Of a stretch of DNA of 64,000 nt, positions 8,672 through 19,936 are shown one piece after another. Numbering within the stretch: position 1 is the first letter of the stretch; each line of letters begins with the position of its first letter. The stretch lies in assembly GCA_001643675.2 (NCBI GenBank), contig LSRY02000012.1, positions 684,501 through 748,500 on the forward strand. The letters are read 5' to 3'. The notes beneath the pieces were generated by a model that worked only from the letters and a program-made list of their open reading frames with translations, had not been told where the DNA came from and made no database searches. The DNA is from Monocercomonoides exilis. Lineage: Eukaryota > Preaxostyla > Oxymonadida > Polymastigidae. The position numbers and the translations under genes were made by a program.

Positions 8672-11600
8672 ATGTTACGTTCTGTTTATTTGTTTGGGAT
8701 TATTGTCATCTTATTATGCACATTTTTACCTCCGCTTTCCATGCTGAAGTCAAATTACGCGCCTCAACTTTCATTTCCATCAGACCAAGAGTTCTTAAAA
8801 GCACCTTCAGTTGGAGCGTCCACTAATGGACTTGCGGTATTCACACATATTTCTGATTTGCATATAGGAAAAACTGGATTTGTAACAGAAGATGCAAGGT
8901 TGTTTTTGATTTCGATTATTTCTAATTCATTGAAAAAAAGTGCTCTGTTTCGATTCATAAAGGATAAAATAAAGCCAGATCTAACATTTGCTACAGGGGA
9001 TTTAACTCGCGCAAGTACATCAACGTATTTGCAATTTTATTTTGATCAATCTTTTGAAAAAGTGTTTTTAATAATTTTTTTTTAGTTACGGATGGTTTCA
9101 TCATTCACAAGAAAAAAGCGAATGGGAGCAATATAACAACTATTTGAAATCGTTCAATTTGCTTGGGTGCAATGACTATATCGATATGAGAGGAAATCAT
9201 GATCGTTTGAAATTATCATTTTTCTTGTTGCTTATCATTGGTAATAATCAGAATATGGTGTAACATTTCCAGGAAACGCTCAAGACCACTACAACAAATA
9301 TGCATCTTGTGCTAACAGTTATCCAGAAGGTGTTTTGTTACGAAAGTTCACAGTCCCATCAACAAATGTTTCAGAAAATGATACAGTTGCCTTTCTTTTT
9401 GTTGATTCAACTCCAAAACCTGGACTTTATTCTCCATTTGGTGGAATTGGAGATCTTTTATCGGAGCCCAAAGGAGAAGCCTCGAGAATTGATGCAATTA
9501 ATCGTATTCTCAGTGAAAACGAAACTGCCTCATCTTCTTTTTTGAGTTCAGTTAGTAATAATAAAAAATTAATTGAACAAACAAAAGTATTGCCTTCTGT
9601 TCGTGCACCTTCTTCTTTTAATGGGAAAGCCAAATGTGATGCAACTTCTTCTTCTAAGCAGACTTTTTCAGTCTCAGCCACATCTTCAAAGAAATTTGTT
9701 CCAATGGGTTCTTTTGATCAAGGGCAAGCTTCTCAGCCTCAAATGCTTTTCTTGCTAAACCATTTCCCTCTCCGCTCTCTTTCAATCCGTACAGAAAAGT
9801 ACATTCATAACTTGGCTTCCAAGACATCTCCATCGACCGGCAACAACGCTTACTCGTTATTAGGCGTTTTAGCTGGCCATCTGCACTTCCACAACATAAC
9901 CGTTGGCCATACAACCAGCTATGAACCAACTGACTCTTCAACAGATAATTCAGACAGTGGAAGCACCACTGCAAACAAAGCGCTGAATATCACTGAAGAG
10001 CGTTCGTGGTTTGAGATCTCTGCGGCAAGTTGGAGGGATCAGGGATGCATGAATGTTATGGCTGTGGACAACAGAAACGTGGTGTGGAGAGAAGTCTGCG
10101 TGAATATGAGCGCATCGCAGTTCAAACAGCAGAGCAGCAGCAATACCATCTATAGACCGGATGTTGTTAATGCTGCTAATAGAGAATTTGGATTTCAGCC
10201 AATAGAGCAGAAAAATGAATCGCTTTCTGCAAATTTTCATCAATTGACTGAATCATCTAACTCTGAGGATAGCACAGAGACTTCTGTTTCTTCTTCACAT
10301 CTTCCATCAATACACCGCACATGGAAGCATCAGAAAAAGGGTGAAACTATCGAGAACCACGAGCGTGTCTTTGCTCTTGTGACTAACCCGATGTCTTCTT
10401 CGCAGATCTCATCGCGAGTGCCATGGTGGAATGCTGCTAAGTCGACGCACATTCGTGTGCTGGTGTTCAGCACTGAAGGATACGATAGGATTGTCAATGC
10501 TTCCATCGAGTGGCCGCTTGACCAGGAAGCAGAAGAGTCAAAGGCGAGAGAAAGTGGGATGCTCAATGGATGGGAAGAGAGAAATGAGACAGAAAAAGAA
10601 GCAGCAAACAAAGTTCACACTAAAGAAAGAATTGTAAAGCTGTTTGGATCTCAGGGTGTTGAATGTAATGATGGAAAAAGCATTTGCGTCCAGTTATCTC
10701 AAAGTTATTCACCAACGGCGAATTTAAAGGCTAATAAAGAAAATCGAAATCAGTACAAAGTTGATTACTCAAAATCTCTTTCGAATGAACCTGACATTCA
10801 AACAAACAATTTGGAGAATGAGAGCAAATTTGATTCCAAGCAAAAGAACAGCGACAGAAGCAAAGCTGCTGAAGCGTTGTGGACAGCGCCATGGGATCCA
10901 AAATGGCTATCTCCAAATACACAGCGCGATGAAGATAATCTGCCGCCTTTGAGTTCTTTCAGAGGCCTGCATGTGTTTTATGTGCGTGTCTGTGTAAATG
11001 CTTCATCAAATGATCCCTCCTCCTCTTCATCATATTCTTCTTCTTCTTCAACAAATAATAAGCTGTCCAATGATGACTCGGTTATCTGCACACTCACCCC
11101 ACATCTGTTCACTCTTGGTGGTGAAACAACAATGCCACCATATTCGTCTTCTCTGTACAACTGCGTCTTTCCACTGCAGACTGTATTCACTGCGTGCTTC
11201 TACTTCGGATGGGCTTTGGTTTTGCTCTATTTGCTGCTTGGCTTTGGATGCCTGCATCCAGTTTGTGGGAAGTGCTACATCTGCCTGATGCGCTCTGAAC
11301 GGAGCAACTGGAGTGCGAAAAGGATTGCAGAAAAAGTGGAAGTTGGAAATGAGAGCGTGCCAGCTGCAGAAACTTCACAGAATGGAGTGAGTGTAGAAAC
11401 GAGATGCACAAGAGAGTTTGTGATGGCTGGCTATGAAGGTGGAAGCGCAGAGAGTAACAGAGGAGATGGGGATTATGAAGCGCTGTCAAGTGATTTCTGG
11501 GATATGATGCTTGACCGAAGAAAAGGCGTTGATGAGACGAATACGATTAGTCATTGGGCGCTTTCTGTATCAGACTGGGAAATGGCAATGTTGGAGTTCT

Positions 11601-12996
11601 TTGCAGACAAGACAGAGAAAAAGGTATTGATGGAGATGTTCTTACCAAAAAATTCCAATGAACTCAGTACAAATTCTGCTATATCTTCTTCTTCTTCCTC
11701 CTCCTCTTCTTCTTCTTCTTCAGCCAAATGCAAATCTATTCTTTCGCCATTTACTCAGTTCTTCCAGACTGTGCGAAACCACTTCTGCTGTGTGTTTGGC
11801 ATTGGCAGGTATTCTTTGTCGTTTCCTTTCAATGAGAATCAAAAATGCTGTTGTGGTTATTACAATTGCTGCATGTGCTGTGCGGGCAGCTGCTGCCGCT
11901 CGTTCGCTCATTTTCTTGCTGGTTGCTGCAGAGCTTTTCTGGTGGAGTTCTATCCAATGTACTGTGCGCCTCTATGGATTAAGTTTGTGAATGATGCTAT
12001 TTTTTGTTGTTGCTTTATTAATTCTATTTGTAATGTTTTTTAATTTTAAACGTCTTCTTTTTCTTCTTATATACTCATTTTTGTTTTTTTTAATGTTAAT
12101 TGTTCAGATTCTTTCTGCTCTTCGTCTGTTTATTCTGCAGTGCAGGCCCTGTTCATCTGCTGCGTCTGCTGGATGATTCACCTTATTCCATCTTTGGCTT
12201 TGGAGAGTATGTTGCAGCCAAAGGCACGACTGTTGTGTCTGGCGTGTGGACAACGACGATTGCTCTGCCAATCTTCATCATTTTTTATCTCCCGCTGCTT
12301 TACACTTTCCTCTTTGCGCCTTTCGACTTCAGAAATTGCTTGTCTTTTTGCTGTTGCAATAAGAAAAGGCAAAAAATGAAAATGGAACCATTGCAGATGG
12401 AGAATGCATCTTTTGTTCCTGTTGAGAATACAAAATCAAATGAACAGGAAACAGAAGTACCTCAATCTGCTTCATCTTCTTCTTCATCGCCTTTATCGTC
12501 CATACCAACATCTGACTCGTCATCATCATCATCTTCTTCTTCTTCTTCAATGTTATCTTTTCCTGCTGAACCACCACAATTCCCAGCAACCGCGCCACCT
12601 CCGCCATTATCGTATAATGCCTCATCTGCTCAATCTTATTCAACAATACAATCAAATCAAACAGACAAAGACAAGCCACTTATTTCCTGGCTCAACACAC
12701 AAATTCAGTTGTGTGCAGATTTCAATTCATCTGTTTCTCCATCGCATGCTTCTTCAAGCCATTTGAAATATCGTCATCTTCCGCCTGTCTCTGTCACGCC
12801 TCTTCGTTTGTCCACTCTTTCCTTCGTTATCCATTTGTCTCTTCTGATATTGGCTGCTGCCTTCTTTTTGGTGTCGTGTGCGCTGTATGCTGCCATCTAT
12901 TTTGCTTTTCCCTTTGTGGCTGTCTTAAGCTGCTTCGGTCTTGTCTTCTATTTCTTCGGTTGGAAGTTGTCAAAGAAACATTCCAAAATTGAATAA
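8672..12996 (+). CDS. TMEM62-like metallophosphoesterase membrane protein (4 exons)
   Basis: Exons are placed at 8672-9024, 9086-9204, 9273-11982 and 12141-12996. They sum to 4038 nt with all phases agreeing, giving 1345 aa. A hydrophobic N-terminus (YLFGIIVILLCTFLPPLS) is a signal peptide or anchor. Calcineurin-like metal-binding motifs occur in order: HISDLHIG, FATGDLT, MRGNHD, then FLLNHFPL and LAGHLHFHN. The sequence after exon 1 (SEWEQYNNYLK) lines up with TMEM62 spacing. Long Ser/Asn-rich stretches enlarge the luminal part. Several membrane segments follow: VFTACFYFGWALVLLYLLL, one around YPMYCAPLWI, IALPIFIIFYLPLLYTFLF and a C-terminal hydrophobic block. A cluster of cysteines (CCCGYYNCCMCCAGSCC) precedes the third intron. 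The substrate is unknown. The gene converges on ADA2 downstream. Confidence 0.82.
9025..9085 (+). other. Intron 1 of the TMEM62-like gene
   Basis: Donor GTATTTG and acceptor TTTTTTTAG, 61 bp, phase 2. This choice joins LTRASTST to YGWFHHSQ and best fits the length of TMEM62 proteins; reading through meets a stop. Confidence 0.7.
9205..9272 (+). other. Intron 2 of the TMEM62-like gene
   Basis: Donor GTTTGAAA and acceptor TTTCCAG, 68 bp, phase 1. It splits the codon after the GNHD motif and joins it to NAQDHYNKYAS in the correct frame. Confidence 0.7.
11983..12140 (+). other. Intron 3 of the TMEM62-like gene
   Basis: Donor GTTTGTGA and acceptor TTCTGCAG, 158 bp, phase 2. It joins CAPLWI to AGPVHLL, both in membrane-rich sequence; reading through meets a stop at 12041. 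Confidence 0.65.
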
Positions 12997-13370
12997 AAAA
13001 TTAAAATAAAAAAATATTTTTTGTAAATTGGGTTTTAATTGTTTTGTTTATAAATATGAATGAGTTATGCGAAAGTGTTTATTGTTATGATTTCTTTTAT
13101 TGTTTTAACAAATATGCTCTATCTTTTGTTTTGTGGAATGATAATTTGAGATTTTCCTTTTTATTAACAAATTTTCTCGTTTTATATTTTGTTTCTTTTA
13201 AATTCTATTGCATATTTTTTCATTCTGAACCTTTTCATATCGCATTTACATCATTTTATTCTTTAAATTACATATAACAATAAAAAGATTGAGAAAGAGA
13301 AAGAGAAATAAATGTTTCAAAAAACGAAAAAAAAAGAAAAAGAACTTCCAAATGTCTTCAATTATTCCTT
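12997..13370. other. Spacer between convergent 3' ends
   Basis: These 374 AT-rich bases separate the stop codons of the TMEM62-like and ADA2 genes and must hold both polyadenylation sites. No gene seen. Confidence 0.6.
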
Positions 13371-15082
13371 TCACAATCCATTACTCGTCCACGGATACTC
13401 ATCCTTCTGCCCCCTGTTCCTGCTTCTCAAAGACCTCTGCTTCACATTCTGCACCGAATCCGCCGCACCATAGCCTGATTCCATTCCCCTGCTCCTTTCT
13501 CCTCCACCTCCTCCTCCACCACCTCCACTGCCATATCTACTCCCACTTCCACTGCGCAGTCCCCGTGTTGCATGCCTCCTTTCATCTTCTCCCTGCGGAA
13601 GCATCCCCGTCCCTCCCTGCCCTCCCAGCGACGAGTCCAGTGCTTCTCTGTAGTTGCTCCTCGCACTGAGACGATACGCCCGTGTGAGTGTGGGGTCTGT
13701 CACATCCATCTCGTGAATGTCCGGAAACCGCTGGTCAGCGTCGGCTTCTGTGTCTGACAAGAACGGCAGCTGTGCAACTGGAAGCGGCTCTTTCACTAAT
13801 CGGGTGACAGGCTCTTTGGGATCGATGGGTGTTGTTGTAAGGTCTGCTTTGTCTGCTTTGGCTGCACTGTCATTTTTGCTTGGCGGCTGGATGGGCGTGG
13901 GAGGAGGGAAAGAGACAGATGATGAGAGAGAGGGGGAAATGGAAGAAGAAACAGAAGAAGAAGCAGATGAAGGAGAAGCAGCTGAGGGAGAGGTAGAAGT
14001 CGAAACAGAAGCCGAAGGCGAAAGCGAAGATTGTGAAAACGGTGAAGCAGGAAAAGAAAGTGATGTGGTTGTAATTTTCTTTTCTTCTGCTTTTGCTGCT
14101 GCTTTCGCAGCCGCTTTACTGGAGGTCATTTTGAACTGGGGCATCGGGGGTGCAGTGAAGATGAAGGACTGGTTGCGCTGGGCAGACAAAGTGTGTGGTG
14201 TCAGTGAAACGACTTCGGTTGTGTGCGCGTCGGTGAAGTGGGTGGATGTGAGAGGAAGTGGCAGAGTGAATGGTTTTGGTGCAGGACTTGTTGGAGTGCT
14301 TTTTGTGGTGCGAATAGAAGACAAGGAAGTGGTTGAAGAAGTGGAAGAGGAGGAGGAGGAAGAAGATGATGATGATGTTAGTTTTAGACGAGTATTGATA
14401 GAACCGCTGGTAGAAGCTTTGCGGGGGGATGAGGAGGAGGAAGAAGAAGCAGAGTGAGGAGGAGGAGGGAGGACTTTGGAGTAAGGCTTCCAGCCAGGCA
14501 ACAACGGGTTTGCTACAGCGCGCTGTGGGGCTTCATTCTGTTTGTAATAAAATGCGGTTTTAATTATACATATTAAAAAAAAGTGGGAAGGGGAAAAAAA
14601 ATGAAGAAAAATGAAGATAAATAAATGAAACATGTAAATAGAAATGTGTTTATGCAAGCAACATTAGTGCAATAAATAAAAAATATGAATTCTTTTCAAT
14701 TATTTTCCTCATCACATTCTCATTTCTTTTCCTCTTCCTTTTTTCTTCCTCTTCATCTTTCACATCTTAAAATCCAATAGAAAAATACATATATTCATGC
14801 AAAGCCACTCACCTCTTCTCTCTTCAGTGCGACAACAAATAGCGCAGCCTCTTCGATCGTCGTTATGCCGTTCATCTTCATCCGCTGCCAAAACGCTATC
14901 TGACTTCGTATCTTCGCCTCGCTGACGATCCCTTGCTGCAGCCCAAACCACTCGCCGGGTGTCAGAAACCGTGCAAAGGGCTTCAGCCGCCGCAGCACAA
15001 GACGCTCAAAACGGCCCATCAGCTGCTCTTCTTTCAGAATCTGAGGCGTTTTGTTTGTTTGTTTGTTTGTTTGTTTTATTTC

Positions 15083-15124
<42 letters not shown>

Positions 15125-16261
15125 ATTTCAATAATTATATTCACGGCAAGCAAATATTCATCAAAGAATGGTAAATGCAACATATCCGAGACATCCGCAG
15201 ATAATTCGAATAAAAATGAAGATTAAATTTAAGTTAATAAAAAAAATTGAATGAATATCACAAACCCTGACATAATCCAAAAGCCCATGATCCAATATGA
15301 AGTTTTTCCTTCTTATGCGCTCGTCAATTGTTCTGTTGTATCCGTGGAGTGTATGTATCTTCAGTTGGAGCGCATCCGGTGCGTCTGTCGGGAGAATGGT
15401 CATATCAGCAATAAACCGCTCTGCCTCCTGATCGTATTCGACATCCATCTCTCCTCGCTTCTCTCGGTATCCGGCAGACAACGGGTTGAATGTTTCGTTG
15501 TGCGACCGATGACTGTCGGAGCGCTCATTCGCTTTGTGTTTGGTTTTCTCTTCGCTCGCTTTTGTTTCGTGCTTACGATTTGATTCCGCTTTTGATAGTC
15601 TTGATGATTGTCCGCTTTTTGAAGAAGAAATTGCAGAAGATGAATCTTCGTTAAATAACTCTGAATCATCATCTTTTTCATCATGACCTAACAAGCAATT
15701 TTCATGTTTTGTACTTCTATATCTTTTATAGTGAGTCAGATCTATTTTTTCACCGTCCTTGTCTACGAATTCATGCTTTATAGTTGGATCAAGCCGAAGA
15801 AAGCCAACCATCATTCTTTCTTCTGGGAGAAACCGAGTTGGTACAAGATCTGTTGTTGCGCAATAATATTCATGATAATGGCGCCTGCATTCTTGTTCAG
15901 TTTTTGAAGCAACAACTTCTTGAATCTTTGACCAATTATCAACACCATTTGATTCAATTGCGTCAAGCAAAATAAGCTCCTCTTCAGCTGTCCAACTTTC
16001 TTCAAGTATCGGGAAATTCAAATTTTCTATGACTCGATATGGATGGTTCAGCGTATGATGATCTAAAACAGCTCCAGCAAGAAAACACTCAACACATAAT
16101 TCTGAATGGAAATGTTAATGATTAAAAATTAGAGCAATCAAACCAAATTCCTTACATACAGTACACAAAATTCTTGTACTGTCCGTAATGTTTCTATTGC
16201 AATAATTGCAACAAACAGCCGGTTTTTTAATGTGAGATTTTGATACAGGTTGTGTTGACAT
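13371..16261 (-). CDS. ADA2: Transcriptional adaptor ADA2 (ZZ and SANT domains, 4 exons)
   Basis: Exons on the minus strand are 16261-16144, 16101-15266, 15040-14813 and 14537-13371, totalling 2349 nt or 782 aa, with all phases agreeing. The N-terminal ZZ zinc finger (CNYC, CTVCKEFELCVECF, HHTLNHPYR) is restored exactly by the first splice. A SANT/Myb domain follows (SWTAEEELILLDAIESNG, CRRHYHEYY), then the ADA2-specific stretch: GYREKRGEMDVEYDQEAE, ERIRRKNFILDHGLLDY, FERLVLRRLKPFARFLTP and a coiled region to LKREE. In other eukaryotes ADA2 holds and stimulates the GCN5 acetyltransferase in SAGA-type complexes in the nucleus. The last exon is about 390 residues rich in Ser, Pro, Ala and Gly, ending in an Arg/Gly tail. 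I see no SWIRM domain where one usually stands. Confidence 0.9.
14538..14812 (-). other. Intron 3 of ADA2
   Basis: Donor GTGAGTGG and acceptor ACAAACAG, 275 bp, phase 0. It joins ALKREE to NEAPQRAV. The hydrophobic translation upstream of 14537 is intron read-through. Confidence 0.65.
15041..15265 (-). other. Intron 2 of ADA2 with a 38-base T tract
   Basis: Donor GTTTGTGA and acceptor CGCCTCAG, 225 bp, phase 0. It joins GLLDYVR to ILKEEQLM. On the plus strand it contains several TTTG units followed by 38 T (15084-15121). Confidence 0.7.
16102..16143 (-). other. Intron 1 of ADA2
   Basis: Donor GTTTGATT and acceptor CATTCAG, 42 bp, phase 1. It rebuilds the ZZ finger segment CTVCKEFELCVECF; other donors give a stop or the wrong phase. 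Confidence 0.8.
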
Positions 16262-17030
16262 TTTGGTTATGGGTTTTGATCAATATTTCAAAATTTTGAA
16301 AAAGAGAAATATTTATGCATCAGTCATCTCATCTGCGCAAAATGATATTAAATTTTTATGGTGTATTTTTCACCCTCCTCTTTTTATTTTTAGCTGGATT
16401 CATTTCAGTTTCATCCAAAACAACTTCTAATTCAATATGTTTCGTCGTTTTTGGAATTTTCGCTGTTAGAATATTTGTTTATTTGTTTATTTACGATTCT
16501 CATATGCTTTTTGCATTTAAAATTTGCTTCAAATTATTATGTCTTTTCTAATTTGAAACAAAAACTGTATTTTGCTTTTAGATATTTCCTTGTTGTATTG
16601 TGGAAGTGTTTTTGTCAATTTCTGTGATGCACTTTGTTTGAGTATGAAATTTGTTTTTAATATAGTTATTCATTCAACTATCCTCTGTGGAGCATTTCCC
16701 ATTCATTATGTGAAATATTCCTTTTTGTGAATGAAAATGAAAGAATTTTCTTTGATGGATTCGAACAATTTCAAATTTTCACTAAAACATCTAAAATAAT
16801 TCAAATTCGAAAAATCATATTTCAATTTAGAGGGCAAAAAAGTGATCTGAAGATGAAAATGTTCATTATCATAACGTTTAAAAGATTTTAGCAGATGATG
16901 AAAATGTCCAGAAGTGTTTTCGTCATTATTTCGAGAAGAAAATGCAGAGTGCCTGATTTCCTTTCTTGTATTTGGCTATCCAAAGTGAAAAACAAGCACA
17001 ATGGATGAACATATTTATCAAACAAACAAA

Positions 17031-17032
<2 letters not shown>

Positions 17033-17094
<62 letters not shown>
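17033..17094. repeat. Poly-A tract of 62 bases preceded by AAAC units
   Basis: A pure A run follows several AAAC units. The ADA2 intron T tract has the mirror arrangement (TTTG units then T run). Confidence 0.9.
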
Positions 17095-17096
<2 letters not shown>

Positions 17097-17685
17097 AAAA
17101 GAATCATTTTCAAATGTGAAAGATGAAAGATGATTGAAAAGATGAAGCTTTGATTCCAATGATTGGTTTTCAAACGTGTAATTTATTTCAAAAAGACGAA
17201 AAAGTTTCATTTTCAATTTTAAACTGATTATCTCATTTGAGTAATTGTTTTTTAAATCAAATTTTTTCTGTAGAAATTTTCGGTTTGTATGTTTGATATG
17301 AATATTCATAAATGAACACAAAAAAGTGATAGATCCATTTGTGATGCTTCTTCTTTTTTTCAAGTCAAACAATCGCTTTCGTAATGATTGATAAACATTT
17401 CACATTTGTGGAATTATCTTTGAATTCATATTTTATTTCGGCGTGTTGATTTCTCTAAGGTTGTTTGATGTTTGGAAGAGATTTTTAATTTTTATAATAA
17501 AATTTATCAAAGCCATTTCAAAAACAAATGTTAATGCTGAAATAAACATTAAGATATCTGTAATTGATATTTACACTTATCAATGCCATTTTGTTAATGT
17601 TCAAGTGAAATCTTCGAACCGAAAAATTTGAATGTTTAAATAAGATTTCAAAAATAATCGCCCATTTGAATGTGAATTATTTAAC

Positions 17686-18205
17686 AAATGGGACAAAAAT
17701 TTTTTTTCCATGAATTTTCATTAAAAAATTATGCACTTTTGATAAACTAATGGTGAACAAAAAACGTAAAAAAATTTGGTTCGTTTTTTGAAATACATGT
17801 GAGATCACAAAACTTTTTGTAATTATATATCTATATTTTTTTGAAAAGTTCCTTTTGTTTAATTATCAAATGGAATAAATATTCTTATTTCGATCAAATT
17901 TCTGTTCATTCTTTCGAAACTTCACAAAAATGGAAATAATAACATTGTTAAGATTTTATTTTCATGACAGCGAAATTTGGGGAGTAGGAACAGAAATTTA
18001 ATCGAAATTTAAAATTCTTATTTTTATATGAAAATTAAACAAAAGGAACTTTTCAAAAAAATTTAGACATATCAATTATGTTCGCTTTCAGATATGAAAA
18101 TTAAATTTCTTTTGATATCTGTGGTTGTTTGCAAAAGAAATAAGAGGAAAAAAAATAAATTTCTTTATGCAAAAAAAACTTGAAAACACTAAATTTTCCC
18201 CAAAT
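17686..18205 (-). mobile_element. MITE family 1, copy a, interrupted by a family 2 MITE
   Basis: The ends are inverted: AAATGGGACAAAAATTTT on the left and, reverse-complemented, ATTTGGGGAAAATTTAG on the right. Internal parts (ATACATGTGAGATCACAAAA; TTCAGATATGAAAAT; GCAAAAAAAACTTGAAA) match copy b at 28.9-29.2 kb in the same orientation. A second inverted-repeat element fills 17828-18071. No coding capacity. Confidence 0.65.
17828..18071. mobile_element. MITE family 2, copy nested in family 1 copy a
   Basis: Terminal inverted repeats contain TTTTTTTGAAAAGTTCC and TTTGTTTAATT in mirror orientation at both ends. TA precedes the left end. Its ends and interior (GAACAGAAATTT) resemble the element at 55761-56002. 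About 244 bp, non-coding. Confidence 0.65.
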
Positions 18206-19936
18206 GACAATGAATTTTCAAAACAATAAACATTATGAAAAAAGTCATGATTTTATAAATAATTATTCATTTTCAAATCAATAACCCCAACAACATTTCA
18301 AACTATTCCATTAAATGAACCCAAGCATGCCATTGTTGTTAACTTGTAATAACTTGTTTTAAATGGAGTTTTGAAATGAAAATTGTGAAAACTGTTGAAA
18401 AAAGAGAACTTCAATCAAACTTGTGAAATAAATGTTGTTTTTTTTCATTGACGACAACAAATATCAGTGACATTATTTTTTTTATTTGTGTTTTTTCTGT
18501 GTTTCGAGAATTGAAAGTTGTTTTCTCATTCAATCTTTTTCCAAAAATCTAATTTCCCGGATAAAAGAATTGCTTCAAACCAATCAGTTTCATAAAATAT
18601 TTTCGTTATGATTCACATTTTCTTTTGTCACTTTTCGAGTTGCAAAAATATTGAAAAATTCATTTTGAATTAATAATTAACAAAAAATATTTATTGTGGA
18701 TCAGAAAAAAGAAGTATTTATAACTCCGATGCATCATTTCATTTGAATGATAAATGAAATGTTTCATGATTCTAAGAGTAATTGATATTATGGATGTCTG
18801 GTTTTTGGCAGGCCCATACTTTATGTAATGAGAATGAATAATAGATTTCCTTTGCTACAGAGGTGATGAAGCGAAAAATTTTGCGATTGTACTAGATAGA
18901 TTTTTCTCGATTGAAAAAATTTTCAGTTCTTTGATCATTATATTCTTATTCTGCTAAATCCGCGCACGTTTAGACAAATATTATCCAATCTACTGTTACC
19001 ACGGATAAGATCTGAAAATTTTAGGTATTATTCGGTTAGAAACATCGTTAAGGCTGTTTTTTTTGGAGAGGAAAAGTGAAGAAACAATAAACAAAATATT
19101 CGACACTTTTTTTGAGCTTGAAGCAAGATCGTGCTATCATGCGCAGCGCTGAATTTACTAGAATTATTTTGCTTGATGGAATGCATTTTGAACGAAATGA
19201 GCAAGAATTCCATGAAGTTAGGGAAGATACTATTCCTCCGTGTTGGTTCACTTTTCCATGTGAGTGTTGGAGAATCGGAGGATCAAAAGAAATGCAGATT
19301 GCAAATAATCCGCTTTAATGAACCTGAGCTGCTGTTTCGATTTTTATTGGATCAGAAAAAAATCCGATTTCGATATTAACAAAACACACGATTTGCAGAG
19401 CAAGGTTAACTTTGATTTACTGGCGCATTTACAGGGTTCACGACAAGAACAATATGAAAAACGAAGAGACATCCGAGAAGGATTTGCTAAAAATTTATTG
19501 TTTTCATGAGAAAGGCAGGAGATAATCGAAAAGATTGTGCTGCTTGATTGGAAAACGCATTCATTTATCTTTGGAAAAGCATTTCATTTTCTGACAGCTC
19601 GCTCCATATCATCAATAAATTTAGATGAACGAATGTGAATGCTCACGTCCAAACGCCAAAAAGGAATCGGAAAAATGTACATTTTGAAAATCCATCGTTA
19701 TTTTTTTTCTTCATTGCAAGATTTTTCTCGCAATAATAAAATTTAAAAGCAAGGATATATGCGAAGCTCTATCGTTGAGAACAGCTGAGATTCTGAGATT
19801 AAAACAAACGGAAAATGAGTGAAAACGACAACTAATACACGAAAAATTGAAGGCAAGAAAGAAAACATGAGTTTAATTTCTGTTAAAAGGTTGAATAAGC
19901 TATCAGAAGAAATAAATAAAGCGCAAAAGATAGAAT

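Larger units (their letters stand above)
16262..19936. other. AT-rich spacer with transposon debris, no supported gene
   Basis: This 3.7-kb gap contains the ADA2 promoter, a 62-base A tract (17033-17094), an inverted-repeat element with another nested in it (17686-18205), and the 3' end of giant gene A. Short open frames near 19.1-19.5 kb show no recognisable domain. Confidence 0.6.

Noticed and set aside
9064-9085. A 22-bp intron in the TMEM62-like gene
   Set aside because: It keeps the phase, but the upstream donor GTATTTG at 9025 also does, gives a 61-bp intron, and fits the length of the family between the GDLT and EWxxY motifs better.
16315-16551. A 78-codon hydrophobic frame next to the ADA2 start
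   Set aside because: Its Phe/Leu/Ile content is what AT-rich spacer gives by chance, and no domain or splice context supports it.
19112-19509. Short plus-strand frames that look slightly coding-like
   Set aside because: Adjacent frames are broken, no motif is recognised, and no splice model joins them; at most an old remnant.
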